A stretch of DNA of 9,833 nt from an uncultured Collinsella sp. (GCA_900550205.1 URRJ01000068.1:1-9833), one strand, 5' to 3'. Positions 1-5,693 are shown, counted from the stretch's first letter. Numbers and translations are program-made. Notes: generated by a model from the letters alone, not told the origin.

Positions 1-508
1 CCGGGTCCATGGCAAGGGCACGGGCAATGGCAATGCGCTGCTGCTGGCCGCCGGACATCTGGTAGGGATACTTGTCGAGCACCTGACTGATGGACAGGCG
101 CGCTGCCACATCCTGCACGCGGGTCGAGATCTCTGCCGAGTTTGTGCGGGCGATGGTGAGCGGCAGGGCGATGTTCTCGCGTGCCGTGAGCGTATCGAGC
201 AGGTTGGAGTCCTGGAAGATAAAGCCGAGCTCCTCGCGGCGGAACTGCGAAAGCTTAGCCTGCTTCATGCGTGTTACGTCCTGCCCGTTGATGCGGATCG
301 TGCCGCTCGTGGCGCTATCGATGGTCGACACGCAGTTGAGCAACGTCGACTTGCCCGAGCCCGAAGCGCCCATGATGCCGACGAATTCGCCGCGGTTGAC
401 GGTAAAGCTGACGTCGTTGAGCGCGCGGGTCACGTTGCCCAGCGCTCCGTATACCTTTTCGAGATGAGCGACCTCCAGTACCGGGGTCGCCATGTGCGTG
501 GTTTGCAT
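1..508 (-). CDS. ABC transporter ATP-binding protein, BceA/MacB/LolD type (C-terminus outside window)
   Basis: This is the ATPase subunit of an ABC transporter; the first 169 residues are visible. In order it shows Walker A (GASGSGKST, residues 47-55), the Q-loop glutamine in GFIFQDSNLLD (Q99) and the ABC signature MSGGQQQR (151-158). Walker B and the H-loop lie beyond the window edge. The stretch FIFQDSNLLDTLTARENIALPL is typical of ATPases that work with FtsX-like permeases (BceAB, MacB, LolCDE), many of which remove or sense peptide antibiotics or move lipoproteins; the substrate here is unknown. The ATG at 508 is chosen because GAAAGGA lies about 6 nt upstream; a second ATG at 493 is possible. 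The permease gene would be expected downstream on the minus strand, outside the window. Family assignment is firm, and the resistance-type role is inference. Confidence 0.93.
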   Translation of the reverse strand, partial: MQTTHMATPVLEVAHLEKVYGALGNVTRALNDVSFTVNRGEFVGIMGASGSGKSTLLNCVSTIDSATSGTIRINGQDVTRMKQAKLSQFRREELGFIFQDSNLLDTLTARENIALPLTIARTNSAEISTRVQDVAARLSISQVLDKYPYQMSGGQQQRIAIARALAMDP

Positions 509-540
509 ACCGAGTCCTTTCTTGCAATTAGTCTACGGCA

Positions 541-569
541 TCTATAGTCGCAAGAAGACGAGTCGGCTA
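541..569 (-). promoter_or_regulatory. Candidate promoter of the ABC ATPase gene
   Basis: On the minus strand there is a -10-like TATAGA (546-541). At 17 bp spacing the -35 position holds TAGCCG (569-564), which is a poor match. A weak -35 just downstream of helically phased direct repeats fits an activator-dependent promoter. This is inferred from sequence only. Confidence 0.35.
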
Positions 570-581
570 CCATCGATATGG

Positions 582-609
582 CTTACGCTTGCCTTACCGT
601 TGTGTAAGG
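582..609. promoter_or_regulatory. Phased CTTAC repeats with inverted partner, possible response-regulator site
   Basis: CTTAC occurs at 582-586 and 593-597, exactly 11 bp (one helical turn) apart. The second copy also forms an inverted repeat with GTAAGG at 604-609 (CCTTAC, 6 nt, GTAAGG). Direct repeats spaced by one turn are the usual layout of OmpR-family response-regulator sites. BceAB-type transporters are commonly driven by such regulators. No regulator gene is visible in the window. Confidence 0.4.
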
Positions 610-656
610 TAGGGGTAGCTAGCCTGCCACGTGATGATATTGAGAGAGGACTCCTG

Positions 657-1643
657 TTGAAGACTGTTCATGTTGCCGCTGGGATCATTCGCAAGGAAGG
701 ATCCGATGAGCTGCTTGCCGTGCAGCGCGGCTATGGCGACATGCAGGGACTTTGGGAGTTCCCCGGTGGCAAGCTCATGCGCGGCGAGACGCCCGAGGAC
801 GCTGTACGCCGCGAGCTCATGGAAGAGCTACGGGTCAAAGTCACCAACCTGCGCGATTTTTACACCGTTGAGTACGACTACCCCGATTTCCATCTCTCCA
901 TGGAGTGCTACTACTGCTCGCTCGCCGATGAATCCGATGAGCCGCAGAAGCACGACCGCCAACTCGATATCCGCTGGATTCCGCGCACCTCGCTTGCCAC
1001 GGTGGAATGGATGCCCGCCGACAAGGGGCTCATTGATGCCCTGATTGAGCTGAAGGAGGACCGGCTTGAGGCCAACGCCGCCAACCGCACCGAGTCCACC
1101 ACAGCCGACGAGCCCGTTACCAAACCCAAGCGCAAAGCCAAGCGCCACAGCAAAAAGCGTCCCAAGCCCGGTCTGCTCGACGGCATCGATACCTCGGACC
1201 TCTCCGCTGACGAGCGCGAACTGGTACGCCGTCGCGCCGCCATCAAAAAGTCCATGAAGGGCAACAAGCGCGCCAACACCAAACCCGAGCTGCTCGTTCG
1301 CCAGCGCCTGCGGGCAGCAGGTCTTACCGGCTATCGCTTGGAATGGAAGGTTCCCGGCAAGCCCGACATCGCCTTCCCCGGCCGCAAGATCGCCATCTTC
1401 GTCAACGGCTGCTTTTGGCACCGCTGCCCCAAGTGCAACCCCAGCCAGCCCAAGCGCAATGTTGAGTTTTGGGAGGCAAAGTTCCGTCGCAACGTCGAGC
1501 GCGACCGTGCCGCCGTGGCAGCACTCACTCAAATGGGCTGGACGCCCATAACCATCTGGGAATGCGAACTCAAAAAGGACCGCATCGACGCCACGATGGA
1601 AAAGGTCATCGAGCAGGTGCGTGCCGCGGCACCGCAACGCTAA
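657..1643 (+). CDS. Nudix (MutT-like) hydrolase fused to a Vsr-type mismatch endonuclease
   Basis: A 328-residue two-domain protein. Residues 1-135 form a Nudix hydrolase of the MutT/8-oxo-dGTP or CTP pyrophosphohydrolase type: the opening MKTVHVAAGII, then WEFPGGK and a Nudix box G38-x5-E44-x7-R52-E53-L54-x-E56-E57. Residues 136-195 are a polar, lysine/arginine-rich linker (KPKRKAKRHSKKRPKP). Residues 196-328 match Vsr endonuclease: N-terminal helix, PGKPDIAF (D237, the catalytic aspartate position), VNGCFWHRC (H255, catalytic histidine position), FWEAKFRRNVERDR and IWECEL. Vsr normally nicks beside T:G mismatches left by deamination of 5-methylcytosine. The start is TTG at 657: GAGAGAGGA ends 6 nt upstream, and MKTVHVAAG is the usual N-terminus of this Nudix family. 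The reading frame is open further upstream to 492, but that stretch is not protein-like. No cytosine methylase is visible nearby. Domain calls are firm; joint action in repair is inference. Confidence 0.9.
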   Translation: MKTVHVAAGIIRKEGSDELLAVQRGYGDMQGLWEFPGGKLMRGETPEDAVRRELMEELRVKVTNLRDFYTVEYDYPDFHLSMECYYCSLADESDEPQKHDRQLDIRWIPRTSLATVEWMPADKGLIDALIELKEDRLEANAANRTESTTADEPVTKPKRKAKRHSKKRPKPGLLDGIDTSDLSADERELVRRRAAIKKSMKGNKRANTKPELLVRQRLRAAGLTGYRLEWKVPGKPDIAFPGRKIAIFVNGCFWHRCPKCNPSQPKRNVEFWEAKFRRNVERDRAAVAALTQMGWTPITIWECELKKDRIDATMEKVIEQVRAAAPQR

Positions 1644-1896
1644 CAGCGAGCATTCACACGCTCCGCACGTCCGCGCCACGTCTACGCCACAAACCTTAGA
1701 AAGCCCTTAAGCTCAAAACCTTTCAAGAGTGTTACTCAATAGCCTTGACCTGCGGTTTCATCGTAACACCAAACCAGGTTAAGCCTTTCTTTAGCGCTTC
1801 TTTGCGGCAGCCGCGGCATAATACTGCCAACGCACGGGGCCTAGCAGCATACCCCGAGCGCAACCTTTTGGTGGACGTCGAGGAGGCCGCATAAGC
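1644..1896. other. Intergenic stretch with several small inverted repeats
   Basis: No gene is seen in these 253 bases. An inverted repeat GTGTTAC/GTAACAC lies at 1729-1735 and 1763-1769. A hairpin CGGGG/CCCCG lies at 1835-1839 and 1852-1856. A -10-like CATAAT at 1817-1822 lacks a clear -35. No strong terminator with a U-tract was found right after the Nudix-Vsr gene. No tRNA or riboswitch I recognise is present. Confidence 0.4.
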
Positions 1897-2106
1897 ATGC
1901 ATTCTTCCAATGACGCAGCACAGCAGCCATCCCTAAAACATGCAGACCTTTTCTCCTTCCCCCCGACACAGAGAGACGGCCTCCTCGACTCCCCCACCAC
2001 AAAAGTCAAACGCTCAACCGATCAGAATCTCAACTTGCGAGCATCCTTCGAAAAGCTCCAAGCATCCCTAGACAAAACCTTCCCCAACCAAGCAAGGGCA
2101 TACTAG
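1897..2106 (+). CDS. Possible small hypothetical protein (69 aa)
   Basis: An ATG-to-TAG frame of 69 residues, polar and without membrane segments. The C-terminal half (QNLNLRASFEKLQASLDKTF) could form an amphipathic helix. A strong Shine-Dalgarno sequence GAGGAGG (1880-1886) precedes the ATG by 10 nt, and a -10-like CATAAT lies about 75 nt further upstream. Against it: third-position GC is roughly 60 percent, clearly lower than in the flanking genes, and I recognise no family. It sits just upstream of the repeat region at 2141-2413, whose palindrome could terminate its transcript. It may be a real, recently acquired or fast-evolving small gene, or a chance frame in AT-richer DNA. Confidence 0.4.
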   Translation: MHSSNDAAQQPSLKHADLFSFPPTQRDGLLDSPTTKVKRSTDQNLNLRASFEKLQASLDKTFPNQARAY

Positions 2107-2140
2107 CCCCCATCAGCAAAGAAGCCCTAACGCCTCATCC

Positions 2141-2326
2141 TTTCCGCCCCAACGCCACAAGGGCGATCGAGCAAGACGGCTTGGGCGGATCCCCGTACTT
2201 AGTTTCCAAAATCATTCCGCAGCGCGAAGGCTTCTTATTATTTTCCGCCCTAACGCCACAAGGGCGACGACCTCGAGCAGGTCAACTTGGGAGGGACGAG
2301 GGCTTAGTTCCCCAATCTTTCCGCAG
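2141..2326. repeat. Degenerate tandem repeat, two copies with about 101-bp period
   Basis: Copy 1 is 2141-2222 and copy 2 is 2242-2326. The first 26 nt (2141-2166 and 2242-2267) differ at one base and carry the core AACGCCACAAGGGCGA. Downstream the copies align through TCGAGCA, CTTGGG, CTTAGTT, AATC and the shared end TTCCGCAG; copy 2 has a CGACC insertion. Copy 2 has a perfect 6-bp hairpin, CGCCCT/AGGGCG (2247-2252 and 2262-2267). A partial relic, GCCCTAACGCC, lies at 2124-2134. No coding frame explains the repetition. Confidence 0.8.
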
Positions 2327-2413
2327 GGGGCAAAAAGCCTCGCCGCACGAAGTGCGCAGCGAGGCTTTTTGCATGCCCGAGGACGATTGAGGAACTAAGC
2401 CCTCGTCCCTCCC
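2289..2413. repeat. 125-bp nested palindrome with 55-nt arms
   Basis: Arms 2289-2343 and 2359-2413 are inverted copies of one another. The outer 23 nt match perfectly (2289-2311 against 2391-2413; begins GGGAGGGACGAGG, ends CTTAGTTCC). The inner 14 nt also match perfectly (GCAAAAAGCCTCGC at 2330-2343 against 2359-2372). The middle 18 nt match at 8 positions, giving 45 of 55 overall. The left outer arm is part of tandem-repeat copy 2, so the right outer arm is an inverted partial third copy. No target-site duplication was seen at the ends. Confidence 0.88.
2330..2372. terminator. Bidirectional intrinsic terminator between convergent genes
   Basis: A 14-bp perfect stem GCAAAAAGCCTCGC/GCGAGGCTTTTTGC encloses a small internal hairpin CGCAC-GAA-GTGCG (2344-2356). 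T5 tracts follow the GC-rich stem on both strands. It lies 75 nt past the aldolase stop (minus strand) and downstream of the small plus-strand ORF, so it can stop transcription from both sides. It forms the core of the larger palindrome. Confidence 0.85.
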
Positions 2414-2446
2414 CGGGATATGTAGCGAGTCGGAGTACCCTTGCTG

Positions 2447-3304
2447 TTACTCTGCTTTGCCCACAGAGTTGAGGTTGGTCATGCGGATCTTAACCAGCTC
2501 GGTGATCTCACGCATGCCCTCCTTGGCCGGCTTCTTGGGATCGAAGCAGGCGGGATTCTCGGCCATGTAGGCCATGAAGCCCTTGGTGTAGGCCTGACGC
2601 AGCTCGGTGGCGTAGTTAACCTTGCAGATGCCGTTCTTCACAGCCTCGGCAACCTGCTCATCGGGCACACCGGAGGTGCCGTGCAGAACCAGCGGCACGT
2701 CGACGGCGTCGCGGATGGCCTTGACCACGGACTGCTCGATGTGCGGATCGCTCGTGTACACGCCGTGGCTGGTGCCAACGCCAATTGCGAGGGAGGTGCA
2801 GCCGGTACGCTCGACGAACTCCTTGGCCTCGGCAGGATCGGTGTAAGGGCTCTCGCCCTCAACTGCGGGACCGTCGTCCTCCTTGCCGCCAACCTTGCCG
2901 AGCTCAGCCTCGACGGGCACGCCCATGGCGCGGCCAGCATCGGCGACGGACTTGGTCAGGGCAATGTTGTCCTCGAAGGACTCGTGCGAGCCGTCGATCA
3001 TGACAGAGGTGTAGCCAGTGCGGAAAGCCTGCATGCAGCGGTCATAGCCATCGCCATGATCGAGGTGCAGAGCGACGGGCACGGAAGCGCGCTCGGCGGC
3101 AGCCTTGACCATGCCGTAGAAGTAGTCCAGACCAGCGGTCTTGATGGTGCCCGGGGTGGTCTGCATGATGACGGGGGACTTGGTCTCCTCGGCAGCGGCC
3201 AGAACGGCCATAACAAACTCGAGGTTCTCGACGTTGAACGCGCCGACGGCGTAGTGGCCGGCCTGAGCGTCCTTGAGCATCTTTTCGGTGGTAACAAGTG
3301 CCAT
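2447..3304 (-). CDS. Class II (zinc) ketose-bisphosphate aldolase, GatY/KbaY/Fba family
   Basis: A 285-residue cytosolic TIM-barrel aldolase that reversibly cleaves a ketose 1,6-bisphosphate into glyceraldehyde 3-phosphate and dihydroxyacetone phosphate. Visible signatures are HLDHGD (catalytic D82 and zinc ligand H83), VEAELGKVGGKEDD (E132/E134 region), GTSHGVY (zinc ligand H180) and LHGTSG (zinc ligand H208), followed by NYATEL. The TTPGTIKTAG segment and overall length resemble GatY/KbaY tagatose-bisphosphate aldolases as much as fructose-bisphosphate aldolase, so the exact substrate is open. The ATG at 3304 is chosen over longer options because GGAGAGGAG precedes it by about 9 nt and MALVTTEKMLKDAQ aligns with the usual N-terminus. 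The gene is divergent from a DeoR-type regulator that probably controls it, and it ends before a bidirectional terminator. Confidence 0.93.
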   Translation of the reverse strand: MALVTTEKMLKDAQAGHYAVGAFNVENLEFVMAVLAAAEETKSPVIMQTTPGTIKTAGLDYFYGMVKAAAERASVPVALHLDHGDGYDRCMQAFRTGYTSVMIDGSHESFEDNIALTKSVADAGRAMGVPVEAELGKVGGKEDDGPAVEGESPYTDPAEAKEFVERTGCTSLAIGVGTSHGVYTSDPHIEQSVVKAIRDAVDVPLVLHGTSGVPDEQVAEAVKNGICKVNYATELRQAYTKGFMAYMAENPACFDPKKPAKEGMREITELVKIRMTNLNSVGKAE

Positions 3305-3361
3305 GAGCGTTTGCTCCTCTCCCTCGCCCGCATCTGGACATCGGGCGTAGTTGTTCACAAG

Positions 3362-3382
3362 GCGTTTTACCTTGCGTTTTAC
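3362..3382. promoter_or_regulatory. GCGTTTTAC direct repeats in aldolase leader, possible operator
   Basis: GCGTTTTAC occurs at 3362-3370 and 3374-3382, a 12-bp period. A related inverted motif, GTAAACG, lies at about 3465-3471. The pair sits just downstream of the predicted aldolase -10, where a bound repressor would block transcription. The adjacent DeoR-family protein is the natural candidate; this is inference. Confidence 0.35.
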
Positions 3383-3389
3383 TGCGCTC

Positions 3390-3418
3390 ATTGTATGAAA
3401 TTCAGCGTCTTTGCACGT
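3390..3418 (-). promoter_or_regulatory. Candidate aldolase promoter
   Basis: On the minus strand there is a -10 element TACAAT (3395-3390). At 17 bp spacing the -35 position is a poor ACGTGC (3418-3413). A nearer-consensus TTGACC at 3441-3446 has no suitably spaced -10. The start site would be about 80 nt upstream of the ATG. Confidence 0.3.
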
Positions 3419-3510
3419 GCGAGATATTGAGCCTATGCAGGTCAATACCGTCGTTTTTGAAAAGTAAACGGAAGGAATTGGAGCCGAGTGGGCGTGTTCG
3501 ATATTGAATT

Positions 3511-3544
3511 TTGGGCGTTGAGCGTCTTTCTTTTATAGAAAAGA
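3511..3544 (+). promoter_or_regulatory. Candidate promoter and operator of the DeoR-family gene
   Basis: TTGGGC (3511-3516), a 17-bp spacer and TATAGA (3534-3539) make a plausible housekeeping promoter. A perfect inverted repeat TCTTTT-ATAG-AAAAGA (3529-3544) lies directly over the -10, where binding would block polymerase. Autoregulation is a reasonable inference. Confidence 0.4.
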
Positions 3545-3638
3545 TAGGTAATCGAAAGGTGTTTTCTTACTCAAAAAGAAAATGAACGAAAATAGAGTCA
3601 ACACAATTCCTGCAAATTTAGCTGAGAATGGAGCAGAC

Positions 3639-4442
3639 ATGGCCCAAGCTACCAACCGTGCTTTTGCCGACGAACGCCGTACCGCCATCATGGAAATGCT
3701 CGAGCATAATGCCTCGGTACAGGTAGCAGAAATCGCCCAGACCTTTGGCGTGTCCTCCGTCACCGCCCGCGCCGACCTGGACGCGCTCGCCGAAGCAGGC
3801 AAGCTGCGCCGCACACATGGTGGTGCCGTATCGCTCCACAAACGCCTGACCGTCTCCACGCAGGATCGCCGCATCAACGTCAACGTCGCCGCCAAGCAGG
3901 CCATCGCACAAAGCGCTATCGAGCTCGTCAATGACGGTGACACGCTGCTCGTCGACTCGGGCACCACGGCGCTCGAGTTTGTCCGGCTCCTCGATCAGCG
4001 CGACGGCATCACCGTTATCACGGCCGACATTACCATCGCCGATTATATCGACGAGAGCATGCCCTCGGTCGATGTCGTCATGCTGGGCGGGGCACTGCGC
4101 AAAGGTCATCGCTATCTGTACGGCCCACTTACCATGCAGGCGCTCCAAATGGTCCACGCCGACCTTGCCGTCATGTGCCCTGGCGCTTTTGTTCCCGGCT
4201 GCGGCTTTACGACCGACTTTCCGCAGATGGCCGAGACCAAAACGGCTATGGTCGGTGCCACCCATCAAAGCGTCGCCCTCATGGACGCCAGCAAGGTTAA
4301 CGGACGCGGCATGTACCGTTTTGCCGAGCTTGCCGACGTCGACACCATCGTGATGGACCGTGACCCCGATCATGCCGTCGCCACCTCAATCGCCGAGATC
4401 GTCGACGACGCCCGCCCAAATCTCGTCATCGCCGGCGCTTAA
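3639..4442 (+). CDS. DeoR-family sugar-phosphate-responsive transcriptional regulator
   Basis: A 267-residue DNA-binding protein. Residues 11-66 form the DeoR winged helix-turn-helix, with the hallmark VSSVTARADLDALAEAGKLRRTHGGAV. Residues 85-245 form the DeoRC sensor domain (ribose-5-phosphate-isomerase-like fold), with DSGTTALEFVRLL (106-118), VVMLGGALR (146-154) and the GCGFTTDFPQMAETK region (188-201). Such proteins bind phosphorylated sugar intermediates and usually repress a neighbouring sugar operon. It is divergent from the aldolase gene, so control by a ketose or triose phosphate is likely. The ATG at 3639 is preferred: GGAG lies 5 nt upstream and the protein then begins like its family. 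The earlier in-frame ATG at 3582 has no good ribosome site and would add an AT-rich, atypical 19 residues. Confidence 0.9.
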   Translation: MAQATNRAFADERRTAIMEMLEHNASVQVAEIAQTFGVSSVTARADLDALAEAGKLRRTHGGAVSLHKRLTVSTQDRRINVNVAAKQAIAQSAIELVNDGDTLLVDSGTTALEFVRLLDQRDGITVITADITIADYIDESMPSVDVVMLGGALRKGHRYLYGPLTMQALQMVHADLAVMCPGAFVPGCGFTTDFPQMAETKTAMVGATHQSVALMDASKVNGRGMYRFAELADVDTIVMDRDPDHAVATSIAEIVDDARPNLVIAGA

Positions 4443-4484
4443 ACAAAAACCACCACAAAGGTGCCTGTCCCCTTTGTGGTGGTT
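4440..4484 (-). terminator. Intrinsic terminator of the flavodiiron gene
   Basis: A perfect 14-bp stem AACCACCACAAAGG/CCTTTGTGGTGGTT (4448-4461 and 4471-4484) has a 9-nt loop. Read on the minus strand it is followed by TTTTTGTTT, so it is a good terminator for the flavodiiron gene ending at 4517. On the plus strand the stem lacks a U-tract, so it would stop the DeoR transcript poorly. Confidence 0.8.
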
Positions 4485-4516
4485 GTGATGGTTGAGCGTC
4501 AAAAGTGAATGTGTCG

Positions 4517-5677
4517 CTACTTGGAGAGCTCGTCGGCGAGAACCTCGATCTGAGCGCGCGAGGCGTCGTTGAGCGAACCCAGCACGGTCACCTTGTTCTG
4601 CGCCATGGTGATGTCCTTCATGCCCCCGAGCTCCTTGGTCATAACCTTGGCAGCGGTGGGCGCCCAGGAGCCGGCCTCAACGAGCGCCACCGTACGGTTC
4701 TGATAGGCGTGCTCGGCAAGCGTGTGGATAAAGGTGCTCATGAACGGGAAGATCTCGCCCTGATAGGTGATGGAGGCGAGCACCAGACGGTCATAGCGGA
4801 ACGCATCCTCAACGGCCTCGGCCATGTCGTCGCGAGCCAGGTCAAAGACGGAAACCTTCTGGCCGCGAGCCTCGAGCGCAGATGCAAGCTCCTCGACGGC
4901 AGCCTTCAGATGGCCATACACGCTCGCATAGGCGATCGTGATGCCCTCGTCCTCGGGCTGATAGCTCGACCAGGTGTTATAGGTGTCGAGGTAATAGCCC
5001 AGGTTCTCGGTCAGTACGGGGCCGTGGAGCGGACAGATGATCTGGATATCCAGATCGGCGGCCTTCTTGAGCACGGTCTGCACGAATTTGCCGAACTTAC
5101 CGACGATGCCAAAGTAGTAGCGGCGCGCTTCGCAAGCCCAGCCTTCCGGGTCCTCGATGTCGTTGGCGCCAAACTTGCCAAAGCCGTCGGCACTAAAGAG
5201 CACCTTGTCGGTGGCCTCATAGGAGAAGAGCACCTCGGGCCAGTGCACGTTGGGGGCGCCGACAAACGTTAGGCTGTGGCCGCCCAGGTCGAGCACGTCG
5301 CCCTCTTTGACGACCATCTTGCGCTCGGGGTAGTCGGTGCCAAAGTAGTTGACCATCATGCGGAAGGCACCCATGCTGGCCACGATCTGCGCCTGGGGAT
5401 AGCGCTCCATAAAGGCGGCGATACCGGCGGAGTGATCGGGCTCCATGTGATGGACGACCAGGTAGTCGGGCGTACGGCCGTCGAGCGCGGCCTCGAGGTT
5501 GCCGAGCCATTCGTCGACAAAGCCAGCGTCAACCGAATCGACGACAGCGATTTTATCGCCCAAGATAACATAGCTGTTGTATGCCATGCCGTTCTCGGAC
5601 ACGTCGTACTGGCCCTCGAACAGGTCAATGTCGTGATCGTCGACACCGATGTAGCGGATATCCTTGGTGATCTCCAT
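4517..5677 (-). CDS. A-type flavodiiron protein (oxygen/nitric oxide reductase)
   Basis: A 386-residue soluble enzyme that reduces O2 to water, and/or NO to N2O, for protection of anaerobes. Residues 1-240 are the metallo-beta-lactamase-like diiron domain. All iron ligands are present: H77-x-E79-x-D81-H82 in HHMEPDHSAG, H145 in NVHWPE, D164 in LFSADGFGKFG and H218 in PLHGPV. Residues 246-384 are a flavodoxin-like FMN domain with the phosphate-binding stretch YASVYGHL. There is no C-terminal rubredoxin domain, so electrons must come from a separate partner not seen here. The ATG at 5677 follows AGGAGG by 9 nt and gives the usual FprA N-terminus; the longer frame to 5740 lacks such support. It lies downstream of lacI on the same strand with a 129-nt gap and its own predicted promoter. 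The preference between O2 and NO cannot be read from sequence. Confidence 0.94.
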   Translation of the reverse strand: MEITKDIRYIGVDDHDIDLFEGQYDVSENGMAYNSYVILGDKIAVVDSVDAGFVDEWLGNLEAALDGRTPDYLVVHHMEPDHSAGIAAFMERYPQAQIVASMGAFRMMVNYFGTDYPERKMVVKEGDVLDLGGHSLTFVGAPNVHWPEVLFSYEATDKVLFSADGFGKFGANDIEDPEGWACEARRYYFGIVGKFGKFVQTVLKKAADLDIQIICPLHGPVLTENLGYYLDTYNTWSSYQPEDEGITIAYASVYGHLKAAVEELASALEARGQKVSVFDLARDDMAEAVEDAFRYDRLVLASITYQGEIFPFMSTFIHTLAEHAYQNRTVALVEAGSWAPTAAKVMTKELGGMKDITMAQNKVTVLGSLNDASRAQIEVLADELSK

Positions 5678-5693
5678 CAGGCAAAGCCTCCTA

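Larger units (their letters stand above)
3305..3638. other. Divergent control region between aldolase and DeoR regulator genes
   Basis: These 334 bases hold no convincing gene. They carry promoter-like elements for both directions, a pair of GCGTTTTAC direct repeats and an inverted repeat over the regulator's -10, listed separately. Part of the stretch is AT-rich compared with its surroundings. An open frame extends upstream from the aldolase start to 3445 but has no Shine-Dalgarno site. Confidence 0.6.

Noticed and set aside
492..656. N-terminal extension of the Nudix-Vsr protein from an ATG at 492
   Set aside because: It would run through the divergent promoter region and the start of the ABC gene. 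The TTG at 657 has a good ribosome site and gives the standard Nudix N-terminus.
828..1679. Minus-strand open frame opposite the Nudix-Vsr gene
   Set aside because: It covers both conserved domains antisense and shows no motif of its own.
1644..1896. Riboswitch, tRNA or attachment site
   Set aside because: Several small inverted repeats exist, but no cloverleaf, known aptamer core or duplicated att-like sequence could be made out.
2141..2326. CRISPR array
   Set aside because: Only two full copies with a period of about 101 bp, repeat-like similarity in the would-be spacer, and no cas genes.
2181..2390. Small plus-strand ORF across the repeats
   Set aside because: It consists of the tandem repeat and terminator stem, has no ribosome site, and its product is an accident of the repeat.
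2441..3430. Plus-strand open frame (329 codons) opposite the aldolase
   Set aside because: The minus frame carries all zinc ligands of a class II aldolase; the plus frame is a low-complexity shadow.
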